This document shows, one piece after another, positions 34,197 through 45,020 of a DNA stretch of 64,000 nt. The translations under genes and the position numbers were made by a program. The notes beneath the pieces are model-generated. The model worked only from the letters and a program-made list of their open reading frames with translations, was not told where the DNA came from and searched no databases. The DNA is from Lathyrus oleraceus (taxonomy: Eukaryota > Streptophyta > Magnoliopsida > Fabales > Fabaceae), in NCBI RefSeq assembly GCF_024323335.1, contig NC_066581.1:428934136-428998135 (forward strand). The letters are read 5' to 3'. Numbering within the stretch: position 1 is the first letter of the stretch; each line of letters starts with the position of its first letter.

Positions 34197-35403
34197 ATAT
34201 CCTTCTCTTACTTCACCTTGGCGAGTGCGTCTTCCAACTCCTCTACATCTTGGTTAGGGAGAGTTAATGGCTCAGCCATAACCATAAACATAGGTCTCTC
34301 ACAAGCGTAAGGCATCTTCAATTCCAAAGCTCTCTTCTTCATCCAAGTAGTGTAAGTTTCCAAAGATACACAGTTGCACGGACCAAGCTCGGATCTTCCT
34401 TTCCTATGCATATTATGCCAAACATGTATCATCTTCTACTTCAAATGTTGGGGATCTTTACCTTCTTGATAGAAAAGCCCTTCTAACTGAATGTTATTAG
34501 GTTTGTCTCTCAAGGGGAACCCAAGTTGTCAACGAGCCAAAGCAGGATTGTAGTTGATTCCTCCTTGTGTACCAATGAGAGGCCATTAGAGAATTCACCA
34601 CAACTATCAATAATATCCAAACTACTCAATGAAGAATCATACTAAACTATATCATCATTAGTGAGAGACATAAGTCTCTGAGACCACCTTAGACATTGTT
34701 TGTTCTCCACAAAAGCAAGCGTCTGAGGCAAGTGCAAAATAAACCACTTGTACAGAAGAGGAACACAACATACAATAGTTCCACCACCCTTAAAATTCCT
34801 TAGATGCAAAGAGAAGTACATATCACCTAACAAAGTAGGTACATCATTTCCAATCAAGAAGATTCTAATGGCGTTAACATCAACAAAACCGTCAATGTTA
34901 GGGAACAAAGCCAACCCATAGATGGGCAACACAAAGATAGCTTCGAAAGCATCCACACTACCGGCTTGAGCAAATGCAGTAGCTTCCTTGATGAGGAACT
35001 CAGAAGTCAACCCAAACATTCCTCCTTTCTTCACCCAATGAGCCTCAATCTCAAACTTCTTCAGATGAAGAGCTTCAGCTATAATATGAGATTGAGGAAT
35101 CTCCTCCACTCCATTAAAGGGCACCTTGCTAGAAACAGGTATTCCCAAGAGATGGGCATACTCCTCCAACGTAGGTATAAGCTGATAATCGGGAAAAGTG
35201 AAGAAGTGGTAGAGATGGTCATAAAACTGGACCAACACACTTAAGAGTCCTTCAACCACATCAGTAGACAACACAGACAAAAGCTTCCCATGACGTTGCT
35301 TGAAGTCCAAAGGATCTAATACAAAAGATGATAGCTTCCTTAACCCTTTCAAATCCGGACATCAGAAACTGTACTTCCTAGTATTCGTTCGTCCATAATC
35401 CAT
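34197..35403 (-). pseudogene. OGRE-B ORF1, cut by the OGRE-A insertion
   Basis: The frame starts at ATG 35403-35401 (MDYGRTNTRKYSF), has an in-frame TGA a few codons later, then an open stretch of over 230 codons (LKGLRKLSSFVLDPLDFKQ, EEYAHLLGIPV, FEAIFVLPIYGLALFPNID, RLMSLTNDDIV). Further breaks follow before the last part (HRKGRSELGPCNC to PNQDVEELEDALAKVK), which ends at the OGRE-A LTR at 34197. It is the same family as ORF1 of OGRE-A (26980-28431) but clearly diverged. The rest of this ORF and all of gag-pol of B would lie beyond OGRE-A, left of the window. Confidence 0.85.
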
Positions 35404-36252
35404 GGTCTGAAAATATTTGCAAATAAAACCTCAGTTCCTTGAAGTTATTTTTTTCGTGTGATGAATGTTATAATGCGCATGAATGCATGAATGCAACAAT
35501 CACAAATAAGGGATCACACACAAGGCAAACAAAGGTCAAGGGGTGAATCAAATCATTGTCAAGATCAATCATCCATTTTGGTGGATTATGGTTTTCACCT
35601 TATCAACACCTAAGTTCCATTGATATTGACAAGACTTGATTGGATCAACCAAGAATCATGGATTTATTGTGAGTCACGGGCATGGAGTCAGGTTAAAAAC
35701 CATCCCAAAGGAGTGTACTAAGGATAAAACTTGTAGATCATGTTTTAAAAAGTTCCCAGAGTCTTAATTCCATCTATTTGATATTATAGGTTAGGATGAC
35801 TGACTCATCAAACCATAATATTCTCAAGAGAAACTCGTCTGAGTGTAGTATCGCGTAACAACTGTTATCAAGTCTACACCTGAACAGTCTCCGCAGTACG
35901 TTCTAAATAGGCCAAGTTGGGTTAAATGTTCTACGATCCTTAGCTTCTCGGACCCCAAATCATAGAAAGTAATGCCTAACCACAAATGACTTATGTGACA
36001 TCAATAGCTCCAAAAGGGTCTCCACTGAGTAGATGAGTCTCAAGCCAACTTGTTAACGACTACTCCATACAAGTCGAACATGACTATACCATCCTCCTAT
36101 CTTAGTTGCACTCAAGTTCGAGTTAGAACTTATCTCACCACTCAGAGATCACCAAGCACAACAAGCAAATTGTATTATACAAACAAATATACATACATCA
36201 AACACACAATTATATACACATCACAAAGTAGGCTAAACCCACTGGAGACTAA
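35404..36252 (-). other. OGRE-B untranslated leader
   Basis: About 850 bp collinear with the OGRE-A leader, for example the shared stretch CATCCATTTTGGTGGATTATG (plus strand, near 35570 and 28599). No gene is seen. Confidence 0.7.
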
Positions 36253-36270
36253 TCCTCAGCAGAGTCACCA
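36253..36270 (-). other. Degenerate primer-binding site of OGRE-B
   Basis: Minus strand TGGTGACTCTGCTGAGGA, two mismatches from the OGRE-A site (both C/G to T/A). It stands nine bases after the LTR end at 36280. Confidence 0.78.
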
Positions 36271-36279
36271 CTTAATTTC

Positions 36280-36364
36280 TGTAGCGGTAAATTCATGACC
36301 ATCAAGCTATGGATAAGCTTGACGTCAGTAAAACCAGAGTTGCCACTGTGCTTTTATTATTTCC
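36280..36364 (-). mobile_element. Last 85 bp of the OGRE-B 5' LTR
   Basis: On the plus strand it begins TGTAGCGGTAAATTCATGACC and includes GAGTTGCCACTGTGCTTTTATT, the diverged form of the LTR-end block GAGTCGCCACCGCACTTTTATT. It resembles the OGRE-1 LTR end (TGTAGCGGTGTATTCGTCGC in reverse) more than the A or C ends. At 36365 a complete C-type LTR end begins, so OGRE-C sits inside this LTR; the last five bases TTTCC (36360-36364) would be the target duplication. Confidence 0.72.
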
Positions 36365-36617
36365 TGTAACGGGGTATTTGTTACCTTTAGATTTATTGAC
36401 TAAATCAAAAGTAAGCATACAATTCGAGTCGCCACCGTACTTCTATTTATCCAAAGGAAAGGTTAGAAAGCGAACAAAAACTGAGAAGTTTTATCAAATA
36501 AAAAACTAATAAAAATGTCAGAGATCTGGGTAAGGGGGTTGGTTATGCAATGGGAAGGTTTTAAGCACCCAAAACATCCTTAGTACTCTAAGGGAGCCCT
36601 TTTTTCCAAGTGTATTG
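36365..36617 (-). mobile_element. OGRE-C 3' LTR, distal part (left of element D)
   Basis: This is the end of the C 3' LTR, with plus-strand start TGTAACGGGGTATTTG matching the A LTR end TGTAGCGGGGTTTTCG. It carries the PBS-like decamer at 36426-36435. The LTR continues at 45021 after element D. Confidence 0.88.
36613..36617. repeat. Target-site duplication TATTG, left of element D
   Basis: TATTG here and at 45016-45020 flank element D exactly; the A LTR, which lacks D, has a single related site, consistent with a 5 bp staggered integration. Confidence 0.93.
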
Positions 36618-36739
36618 TGTAACACCCCGATAATAATAAAATAATTATTTAAATTGAGTTAATAATATATTTATTAATTTAATTAAATAATTGGAAATTT
36701 TATTATTATTATTGGATTATTATTATTATTATTGGAAAA

Positions 36740-36749
36740 TATATATAAG
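36740..36749 (+). promoter_or_regulatory. TATA box of element D (5' LTR)
   Basis: TATATATAAG, followed about 30 bp later by the likely start region near 36775-36780. The 3' LTR has the same box at 43198-43207. Confidence 0.7.
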
Positions 36750-37193
36750 TTGGAAATAAAGAAAAGAGCCCATTTTTGAGTAAAAAGGTTTTTCGTGAAA
36801 AGCAGAGAAGCGATCGTGAAAGAGGAAAAGGGCAAAGAGGCAGAGCAAGAGGAAGAAGGTTGGAGAAGAGAAGAGCGTGGAGCTTAGAGATTCGCCGGAT
36901 TAACTCAGGTAAAGGGGGTTTATCGTCGATTAATGGGTATTATGGGATAATATGTAATGGGTAGTGATAAGCCGTTAATTTGACCCTAATTGGGATTGTG
37001 AATGCTGAAATTGATGTTGGATAAACTGTGTTAAAAACTGTAATTGAATCGATAGTTATGTGAGTCGTATTTTGCTGGACGTATAGCTTTTTACGGAATT
37101 GGAATCGGAGGTCCGGAAGTCCTCCAACGGCGGAAAATGCGGAGGATTCTGCATTCTGCCTTGTGTTAGCGCAGGAAATGCTGTTTTGTCTGC

Positions 37194-37373
37194 GTTAACC
37201 GGTTAACCCAGGGTGTTAACCGGTTAACACTGTTGTGAATTGTGAAATTAGTGTTATTTTGCCTGCGTTAACCGGTTAACCCAGGGCGTTAACCGGTTAA
37301 CACTGTTAAGTTTTGGGACAGGAGGCGTGTTGTGCTGCGTTAACCGATTAACCCAGGGCGTTAACCGGTTAAC
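37194..37373 (+). repeat. Six palindromic 14-mers GTTAACCGGTTAAC in the D 5' LTR
   Basis: Copies start at 37194, 37215, 37267, 37288, 37339 and 37360. They form three pairs with 21 bp between the starts of partners and 72-73 bp between pairs. The fifth copy is GTTAACCGATTAAC. The word is a perfect palindrome. They lie about 400-600 bp downstream of the TATA box, inside the transcribed part if that box is used. Confidence 0.9.
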
Positions 37374-37662
37374 ACTGTTGCAGAGTGGAAAATTGGCTTT
37401 TTAATGTTGTGTACATAATTGAGAGTTGGCCTATGTTGGCGTATGATGTAATAGGGATTATATCCCGCTGTTTTGAGCAGTATCGGTATTAGTAGAGTGT
37501 GCTAATACTGTGTTTAATTGATTTACATGATAATGATGTGTTGATACATGTGTTGATGATGTATGATGATATGCATACTGACGTGAATGTATATATTATG
37601 CATGTATGTGTGAATGGACTGTTGTATGGCTTAGAGTGTGAGCATATGTCTATTCTTGAATT

Positions 37663-37870
37663 GTTGTTGATGTTGCATTGCTAGATGATTAGCGTGCATG
37701 GCATAGCCTCTGGGGCTGTAGCTAATTCCCATGGTGAGGAATTAGTGAGTGAATCATTGTGGATTTGTTGTTGATGTTTGCATACTAGATGATTAGTGTG
37801 CATAGCATAGCCTTTGGGGCTGTAGCTAATTCCCATGGTGAGGAATTAGTGAGTGAGTCATTAGATCTCA
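37663..37870 (+). repeat. 104 bp direct duplication in the D 5' LTR
   Basis: Two units begin GTTGTTGATGTT at 37663 and 37767. Each contains the inverted repeat CTAATTCC-CATGGTGA-GGAATTAG and GGGGCTGTAGC. The two units differ at a few positions that are shared between both LTRs, so the duplication predates this insertion. Confidence 0.85.
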
Positions 37871-38561
37871 AATGAGTGGGACTAGTGAGCTTAGTAGCCG
37901 TATCTGGATTTGATCGGTGAGCTTGAACTATATGTTCAAGAATAGTCGGTACCGCATGTGTGGAGTCTCATTGCATAATGTATGTATGGCGTATAATATG
38001 AATGGATGTATTCCAATATTATACGTGTGTTTGTGTTGTTGTAGAGTATGATTTGAGATTATACTTGTGTGTTATGGAATGTTGAGTATGATGTGAGCTG
38101 ATGTGCTGTTACTGATTGTATGTTGTGATTAGGGTGATTAATGTGTTAAATTACTTAACATTGCATGATATTTTATAATGCTTATTATATCGATTGAGGA
38201 ACTCACCCTTACAACTGTTTTTCAGGTAACGAGAACTGAGTTGAGTAGGAGCGAATGATTGGAGTCTAGTGTAGTCTCCTTAGTGGGTCGTGCTCTGATA
38301 GATGTAACATCGGGAGGGGACGTTTTATTTTGTTGAATAATTTACATGTGAATGTTACATGTTGTACATGATTGATGAGATCTCTATCCGTTGCGTTTTA
38401 TGCAAATGCTTATGTTTTGAATTAATAAAGAGCATGACATTTATAATTGGTGAATAGTTTGAATAATTGTGTGACACCCTTGAATGGCATAATTACTCTG
38501 ATTGTTATATGTTTATTATTTTAATTAAATTTTGGGGTATTTTAGAAGGGTGTTACATTAG

Positions 38562-38573
38562 TGGTATCAGAGC
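38562..38573 (+). other. Primer-binding site of element D
   Basis: TGGTATCAGAGC, the standard complement of the plant initiator tRNA-Met 3' end, four bases after the 5' LTR. Confidence 0.93.
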
Positions 38574-38701
38574 ATAGTCGGTCGAGTCGAGTCGTAATTA
38601 TTCTGTTTCCCTGTACGGTATAGGTGTTGTGTAACCCTATCAGTACTCATTGTTTTAGTTTGTTTGGGTTTTCAGAATAGAGATGGCTGGGAGAGGTAGA
38701 G

Positions 38702-41700
38702 ATGATGCTGCGATTGCTGAGGGTACTTGGAGGAAATCCGAATGTTGTGGGAATGGGAGCTGCTCGTCAACTGAGTGAGTTCCAGAAGAACAATCCTCCA
38801 ATGTTCAAGGGAGCATACGATCCAGATGGTGCTCAGAAGTGGTTGAAGGAAATAGAGAGAATCTTCCGAGTGACTGAGTGTGCCGATAACCAGAAGGTCA
38901 GGTTCGGTACGCATATGCTGTCAGAGGAAGCTGATGATTGGTGGGTTGCTACCCGCACTGAGTTGGAATCTGCTGGGAATGCTGAGATCACTTGGGCTGT
39001 GTTCAGAGAGAGATTCCTGAGGAAGTATTTTCCAGAGGATGTCAGAGGAAAGAAAGAGATAGAATTCTTGGAATTGAAGCAGGGCAATCGGTCTGTGACT
39101 GAGTATGCTGCGAAGTTCACAGAGCTGTCAAAGTATTACGCTCCCTATAATGAGGCTGCTGGAGAATTTTCGAAATGTGTGAAGTTTGAGAACGGGTTGC
39201 GTCCCGAGATCAAGCAGGCTATTGGATATCAGCGGATCAGAGTGTTTTCTGACTTGGTTGACTGTTGCAGGATTTTTGAACAGGATTCCAAGGCCAGAGC
39301 AGAGAGCTATCAGCAGAGGGTTGATAGGAAAGGCAAGAATCAGAATGATCGTGGAAAACCGTATGTAGTTGGCAAAGGTTTTCAGAAGCAGGGTGTGATG
39401 AAGAGGCCTAGTGGGGGAGACTCTAGTGCCCCTGTTAAGTGTTATAGATGTGGTCGGGCTGGACATCGTGTCCATGAGTGTACCAGTGCTGAGATGAAGT
39501 GTTTCAAGTGTGGAAAAGGTGGTCATTTGGCTGCAGAGTGTCGGTTGAAGACTGTAACTTGTTTCAACTGTGGAGAGTTGGGTCATATCAGTCCACAGTG
39601 TCCTAAGCCAAAGAAGGAGAATCAGTCAGGAGGCAAGGTCTTTGCTTTATCGGGTTCTGAGACTGCTGCAGATGATCGTTTGATCCGAGGTACGTGTTAT
39701 ATTAATGGCTTTCCTCTTGTAGCTATTATTGACACCGGTGCTACTCATTCATTTATATCTTTGGATTGTGCTGTGAAACTTAAGTTAGAGATATCTGAGA
39801 TGTATGGTAGTATGGTGATTGATACTCCTGCAAAGGGTTCAGTGACTACTACTTCAGTTTGTTTGAGTTGTCCTTTGAGTATTTTTGGTAGAGACTTTGG
39901 GATAGACCTTGTGTGTCTTCCACTAGTGCAGATTGATGTTATCTTGGGAATGAACTGGTTGGTGTTTAACCGAGTTTCTATCAACTGTTTTGATAAGACT
40001 GTGATATTTCCTGAGATTGAAGAAGGAAAGAGTTTGTTTCTATCAGCCAGGCAGGTGAATGAGGAAGTAGCAGATGGGGCGGAGTTGTTTATGCTGTTAG
40101 CGACTCTGGAGGCTAAAGATAAACTGGCGATTGGCGATCTAGCCGTGGTGTGTGATTTTCCTGATGTGTTTCCAGGAGAAGTGAATGAATTGCTGCCAGA
40201 GCGTGAAGTTGAGTTCTCGATTGATTTGGTACCTGGTACTAGACCGATATCGATGGCTCCGTATCGTATGTCTGCTGTTGAGTTAGCTGAATTGAAGAGT
40301 CAGCTGGAAGATCTGTTGGATAAGAAGTTTATTCGTCCGAGTGTGTCACCGTGGGGTGCACCAGTGTTATTGGTTAAGAAGAAAGAAGGTACTATGAGGT
40401 TGTGTGTGGACTACAGGCAACTGAATAAAGTGACGATCAAGAATCGGTATCCTTTGCCGAGGATTGATGATTTGATGGATCAGTTGGTTGGTGCGAGTGT
40501 GTTCAGCAAGATAGATTTGAGATCTGGGTATCATCAGATACGTGTGAAAACTGAGGATATTCAGAAGACTGCTTTCAGAACAAGGTATGGACATTATGAG
40601 TATTCTGTAATGCCTTTTGGTGTGACTAATGCGCCTGGAGTATTTATGGAGTATATGAATAGGATTTTCCATCCGTACCTAGATAAGTTTGTTGTGGTGT
40701 TTATTGATGACATTTTGGTGTATTCGAAATCTGAAGAAGAGCATGCTGAGCATTTGAGAGTGGTTTTAGGAGTTCTACGAGAAAAGAAGTTATTTGCTAA
40801 ACTATCCAAGTGTGAATTTTGGTTAGAAGAGGTTAGTTTTCTTGGTCATGTGATTTCAAGAGGTGGTGTTGCTGTTGATCCTTCTAAGATAGAAGCGGTA
40901 TCTAAGTGGGAAGCTCCGAAGTCTGTTGCTGAGATTCGAAGTTTTCTTGGCTTGGCTGGTTATTATAGGAAGTTCATTGAGGGATTTTCTAAGTTGGCGT
41001 TACCGTTGACGATGTTGACTAGAAAGGGGCAAGCATTTGTTTGGGACTCAAAATGTGAAGAAGGTTTCCAAGAGTTAAAGAGAAGGTTGACTACTGCTCC
41101 TATTCTGATATTACCGAGTTCGTCGGAACCATTTGAGGTTTACTGTGATGCTTCATTGTTGGGTTTGGGTGGTGTGTTGATGCAGAATAAGCAGGTTATA
41201 GCTTATGCTTCGAGACAACTGAGGGTTCATGAGAGGAACTATCCGACACATGATTTAGAGTTGGCAGCTGTGGTATTTGTTTTGAAGTTATGGAGGCATT
41301 ATTTGTACGGGTCAAGATTTGAAGTTTTCAGTGACCATAAAAGTTTAAAGTATTTGTTCGATCAGAAAGAACTGAATATGAGACAGAGGAGATGGTTAGA
41401 ATTTCTGAAGGATTATGACTTTGGTTTGAATTACCATCCGGGTAAAGCAAATGTAGTGGCTGATGCGTTGAGTCGGAAATCATTGCATATGTCTATGTTA
41501 ATGGTTAGAGAATGGGATTTAATTGAGCAGTTTAGAGACTTGAGTTTGGTGTGTGAGAGTACTCACAACAGTGTTAAATTGGGAATGTTGAAGTTAACAA
41601 GTGGTATTCTGGATGAGATCAGAGAGGTTCAGAAATCCGATGTGTTTTTGGTTGATAAGTTGACTTTAGTGAATCAAGGTCAAGGTGGTGAATTCAGAGT

Positions 41701-43033
41701 TGATGAGAATGGTGTTTTGAAATTTGGTAATCGAGTGTGTATTCCGGACGTTATCGAACTTAAGAAGAGTATTCTTGAAGAAGGACATCGTAGTGGCCTG
41801 AGTATTCATCCTGGAGCTACGGAGATGTATCATGATTTGAAAAAGTTATTTTGGTGGCCGGGAATGAAGAAAGAAATTGCGAGTTTTGTTTATTCCTGTT
41901 TGACTTGTCAGAAGTCAAAGATCGAGCATCAGAAGCCGTCTGGGCTAATGCAACCGTTGGCTATTCCAGAGTGGAAGTGGGATAGTATCAGTATGGATTT
42001 TGTTTCTGGTTTGCCGAGGACAAATAAGAATTTTGAAGCCATTTGGGTGATTGTTGACAGATTGACGAAATCGGCTCATTTCATTCCGATCAGAATGGAT
42101 TATCCGTTAGAGAGATTAGCTGAGTTGTATATTGAGAAGGTTGTAAGTTTGCATGGTATTCCGTCGAGTATTGTTTCGGACAGAGATCCTAGATTTACAT
42201 TGAAGTTCTGGGAAGGTTTGCAGAGGGCTTTGGGAACTAAGCTGAGATTGAGTTCTGCATATCATCCGCAGACTGATGGTCAGACTGAGAGGACGATTCA
42301 GTCATTAGAGGATCTTTTGAGAGCTTGTGTTTTGGAAAAGGGAGGTGCTTGGGATTGTTATTTACCTTTGATTGAGTTTACCTACAACAATAGTTTTCAT
42401 TCGAGCATTGGTATGGCACCGTTTGAAGCTTTGTATGGTAGGAGATGTCAGACACCTTTATGTTGGTATGAGTCCGGTGAGAGTGCTGTGGTTGGACCGG
42501 AGATTGTTCAACAGACTACAGAAAAGATTAAGATGATTCAGGAGAAGATGAGAATTGCTCAGAGTCGTCAGAAGAGTTATCATGATAAGAGGAGGAAGTC
42601 ACTTGAGTTCCAAGAGGGAGATCATGTGTTTCTTCGTGTTACTCCGATAACTATTGTTGGTCGAGCTTTGAAGTCGAAGAAGTTGACACCTCGATTTATT
42701 GGTCCTTATCAGATTTTAGAGAGGATAGGGGAGGTAGCCTATCGTGTCGCTTTACCGCCGTCGCTTGCGAATTTGCATGAGGTTTTTCATGTGTCTCAGT
42801 TGAGGAGGTACATTCATGATCCGTCGCATGTAGTCCAAGTAGATGATGTACAGGTGAGAGATAACCTGACTGTTGAAACATCACCTATGAGGATTGAGGA
42901 TCGAGAGTTGAAGCAGTTGCGGGGTAAAGAGATTGCCTTAGTGAAGGTAGCTTGGGGAGGACCAGCAGGTGGCAATGTGACTTGGGAACTGGAGAGTAAG
43001 ATGAAGGAGTCTTACCCAGAGTTGTTCGCTTGA
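38702..43033 (+). CDS. Gag-Pol polyprotein of element D (chromodomain-type Ty3/gypsy)
   Basis: 1443 codons in one frame. Gag core about 30-200 ([33 protein letters not shown]); three CCHC zinc knuckles at 247-260, 267-280 and 287-300; protease active site DTGA at 344-347; RT about 540-715 with FIDD at 667-670; RNase H about 810-925 ([13 protein letters not shown]); integrase with its HHCC module about 1029-1070 and DDE at D1099, D1160 and E1196; a chromodomain-like end (LVKVAWGG to YPELFA). The product packages, copies and inserts the element; the chromodomain is thought to steer insertion toward particular chromatin. The family start is probably ATG 38683 ([13 protein letters not shown]), which is out of frame with the rest because of a small indel before about 38730. 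The 38702 start therefore gives an altered first 10 residues. Otherwise I see no break. Confidence 0.95.
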   Translation: MMLRLLRVLGGNPNVVGMGAARQLSEFQKNNPPMFKGAYDPDGAQKWLKEIERIFRVTECADNQKVRFGTHMLSEEADDWWVATRTELESAGNAEITWAVFRERFLRKYFPEDVRGKKEIEFLELKQGNRSVTEYAAKFTELSKYYAPYNEAAGEFSKCVKFENGLRPEIKQAIGYQRIRVFSDLVDCCRIFEQDSKARAESYQQRVDRKGKNQNDRGKPYVVGKGFQKQGVMKRPSGGDSSAPVKCYRCGRAGHRVHECTSAEMKCFKCGKGGHLAAECRLKTVTCFNCGELGHISPQCPKPKKENQSGGKVFALSGSETAADDRLIRGTCYINGFPLVAIIDTGATHSFISLDCAVKLKLEISEMYGSMVIDTPAKGSVTTTSVCLSCPLSIFGRDFGIDLVCLPLVQIDVILGMNWLVFNRVSINCFDKTVIFPEIEEGKSLFLSARQVNEEVADGAELFMLLATLEAKDKLAIGDLAVVCDFPDVFPGEVNELLPEREVEFSIDLVPGTRPISMAPYRMSAVELAELKSQLEDLLDKKFIRPSVSPWGAPVLLVKKKEGTMRLCVDYRQLNKVTIKNRYPLPRIDDLMDQLVGASVFSKIDLRSGYHQIRVKTEDIQKTAFRTRYGHYEYSVMPFGVTNAPGVFMEYMNRIFHPYLDKFVVVFIDDILVYSKSEEEHAEHLRVVLGVLREKKLFAKLSKCEFWLEEVSFLGHVISRGGVAVDPSKIEAVSKWEAPKSVAEIRSFLGLAGYYRKFIEGFSKLALPLTMLTRKGQAFVWDSKCEEGFQELKRRLTTAPILILPSSSEPFEVYCDASLLGLGGVLMQNKQVIAYASRQLRVHERNYPTHDLELAAVVFVLKLWRHYLYGSRFEVFSDHKSLKYLFDQKELNMRQRRWLEFLKDYDFGLNYHPGKANVVADALSRKSLHMSMLMVREWDLIEQFRDLSLVCESTHNSVKLGMLKLTSGILDEIREVQKSDVFLVDKLTLVNQGQGGEFRVDENGVLKFGNRVCIPDVIELKKSILEEGHRSGLSIHPGATEMYHDLKKLFWWPGMKKEIASFVYSCLTCQKSKIEHQKPSGLMQPLAIPEWKWDSISMDFVSGLPRTNKNFEAIWVIVDRLTKSAHFIPIRMDYPLERLAELYIEKVVSLHGIPSSIVSDRDPRFTLKFWEGLQRALGTKLRLSSAYHPQTDGQTERTIQSLEDLLRACVLEKGGAWDCYLPLIEFTYNNSFHSSIGMAPFEALYGRRCQTPLCWYESGESAVVGPEIVQQTTEKIKMIQEKMRIAQSRQKSYHDKRRKSLEFQEGDHVFLRVTPITIVGRALKSKKLTPRFIGPYQILERIGEVAYRVALPPSLANLHEVFHVSQLRRYIHDPSHVVQVDDVQVRDNLTVETSPMRIEDRELKQLRGKEIALVKVAWGGPAGGNVTWELESKMKESYPELFA

Positions 43034-43059
43034 GGTATGTTTTCGAGGACGAAAACTCT

Positions 43060-43075
43060 TTTAGTGGGGGAGAGT
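43060..43075 (+). other. Polypurine tract of element D
   Basis: TTAGTGGGGGAGAGT ends directly at the 3' LTR start TGTAACACC and serves as the plus-strand primer. Confidence 0.88.
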
Positions 43076-45015
43076 TGTAACACCCCGATAATAATAAAAT
43101 AATTATTTAAATTGAGTTAATAATATATTTATTAATTTAATTAAATAATTGGAAATTTTATTATTATTATTGGATTATTATTATTATTATTGGAAAATAT
43201 ATATAAGTTGGAAATAAAGAAAAGAGCCCATTTTTGAGTAAAAAGGTTTTTCGTGAAAAGCAGAGAAGCGATCGTGAAAGAGGAAAAGGGCAAAGAGGCA
43301 GAGCAAGAGGAAGAAGGTTGGAGAAGAGAAGAGCGTGGAGCTTAGAGATTCGCCGGATTAACTCAGGTAAAGGGGGTTTATCGTCGATTAATGGGTATTA
43401 TGGGATAATATGTAATGGGTAGTGATAAGCCGTTAATTTGACCCTAATTGGGATTGTGAATGCTGAAATTGATGTTGGATAAACTGTGTTAAAAACTGTA
43501 ATTGAATCGATAGTTATGTGAGTCGTATTTTGCTGGACGTATAGCTTTTTACGGAATTGGAATCGGAGGTCCGGAAGTCCTCCAACGGCGGAAAATGCGG
43601 AGGATTCTGCATTCTGCCTTGTGTTAGCGCAGGAAATGCTGTTTTGTCTGCGTTAACCGGTTAGCCCAGGGTGTTAACCGGTTAACACTGTTGTGAATTG
43701 TGAAATTAGTGTTATTTTGCCTGCGTTAACCGGTTAACCCAGGGCGTTAACCGGTTAACACTGTTAAGTTTTGGGACAGGAGGCGTGTTGTGCTGCGTTA
43801 ACCGGTTAACCCAGGGCGTTAACCGGTTAACACTGTTGCAGAGTGGAAAATTGGCTTTTTAATGTTGTGTACATAATTGAGAGTTGGCCTATGTTGGCGT
43901 ATGATGTAATAGGGATTATATCCCGCTGTTTTGAGCAGTATCGGTATTAGTAGAGTGTGCTAATACTGTGTTTAATTGATTTACATGATAATGATGTGTT
44001 GATACATGTGTTGATGATGTATGATGATATGCATACTGACGTGAATGTATATATTATGCATGTATGTGTGAATGGACTGTTGTATGGCTTAGAGTGTGAG
44101 CATATGTCTATTCTTGAATTGTTGTTGATGTTGCATTGCTAGATGATTAGCGTGCATGGCATAGCCTCTGGGGCTGTAGCTAATTCCCATGGTGAGGAAT
44201 TAGTGAGTGAATCATTGTGGATTTGTTGTTGATGTTTGCATACTAGATGATTAGTGTGCATAGCATAGCCTTTGGGGCTGTAGCTAATTCCCATGGTGAG
44301 GAATTAGTGAGTGAGTCATTAGATCTCAAATGAGTGGGACTAGTGAGCTTAGTAGCCGTATCTGGATTTGATCGGTGAGCTTGAACTATATGTTCAAGAA
44401 TAGTCGGTACCGCATGTGTGGAGTCTCATTGCATAATGTATGTATGGCGTATAATATGAATGGATGTATTCCAATATTATACGTGTGTTTGTGTTGTTGT
44501 AGAGTATGATTTGAGATTATACTTGTGTGTTATGGAATGTTGAGTATGATGTGAGCTGATGTGCTGTTACTGATTGTATGTTGTGATTAGGGTGATTAAT
44601 GTGTTAAATTACTTAACATTGCATGATATTTTATAATGCTTATTATATCGATTGAGGAACTCACCCTTACAACTGTTTTTCAGGTAACGAGAACTGAGTT
44701 GAGTAGGAGCGAATGATTGGAGTCTAGTGTAGTCTCCTTAGTGGGTCGTGCTCTGATAGATGTAACATCGGGAGGGGACGTTTTATTTTGTTGAATAATT
44801 TACATGTGAATGTTACATGTTGTACATGATTGATGAGATCTCTATCCGTTGCGTTTTATGCAAATGCTTATGTTTTGAATTAATAAAGAGCATGACATTT
44901 ATAATTGGTGAATAGTTTGAATAATTGTGTGACACCCTTGAATGGCATAATTACTCTGATTGTTATATGTTTATTATTTTAATTAAATTTTGGGGTATTT
45001 TAGAAGGGTGTTACA
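43076..45015 (+). mobile_element. 3' LTR of element D
   Basis: 1940 bp, the same length as the 5' LTR with a constant offset of 6458. The two differences I see are in the palindrome array: the first copy (43652) is GTTAACCGGTTAGC here, and the fifth (43797) is the perfect palindrome where the 5' LTR has GATTAAC. Confidence 0.97.
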
Positions 45016-45020
45016 TATTG
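45016..45020. repeat. Target-site duplication TATTG, right of element D
   Basis: Exact copy of 36613-36617; together they mark D as an integrase-mediated insertion. Confidence 0.93.

Larger units (their letters stand above)
36618..38557 (+). mobile_element. 5' LTR of element D
   Basis: 1940 bp, TGTAACACCCCG to GGGTGTTACA. It holds TTA microsatellites (36690-36735), a TATA box at 36740-36749, six palindromic GTTAACCGGTTAAC words (37194-37373) and a duplicated 104 bp unit (37663-37870). Small frames such as the 62-codon one at 36776 occur identically in both LTRs and have no recognisable product. Confidence 0.97.
36618..45015 (+). mobile_element. Element D: full-length chromovirus (Tekay/Del type), very recent
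   Basis: 8398 bp: LTR 36618-38557, PBS to initiator tRNA-Met, one gag-pol ORF, polypurine tract, LTR 43076-45015, and TATTG target duplications on both sides. The LTRs begin TGTAACACCC and end GGGTGTTACA, a 10 bp terminal inverted repeat. By eye the two LTRs differ at only two of 1940 positions. The domain order gag, PRO, RT, RNase H, INT, chromodomain and the iMet PBS point to the Tekay/Del lineage. It is the youngest unit for which I can compare both LTRs. Confidence 0.96.

Noticed and set aside
36253..36364. LTR-sharing chain of B and C produced by unequal recombination
   Set aside because: Two different LTR ends separated by exactly 85 bp are better explained by C inserting into the B LTR; kept only as an alternative in the findings.
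36776..36964. 62-codon Arg/Lys-rich ORF repeated at 43234
   Set aside because: It is repeated only because it lies in both LTRs of element D. It could be a leader uORF, but nothing supports a protein.
37499..37684. 61-codon ORF duplicated at 43957
   Set aside because: LTR sequence present in both LTRs, with low-complexity His/Met/Leu composition and no domain.
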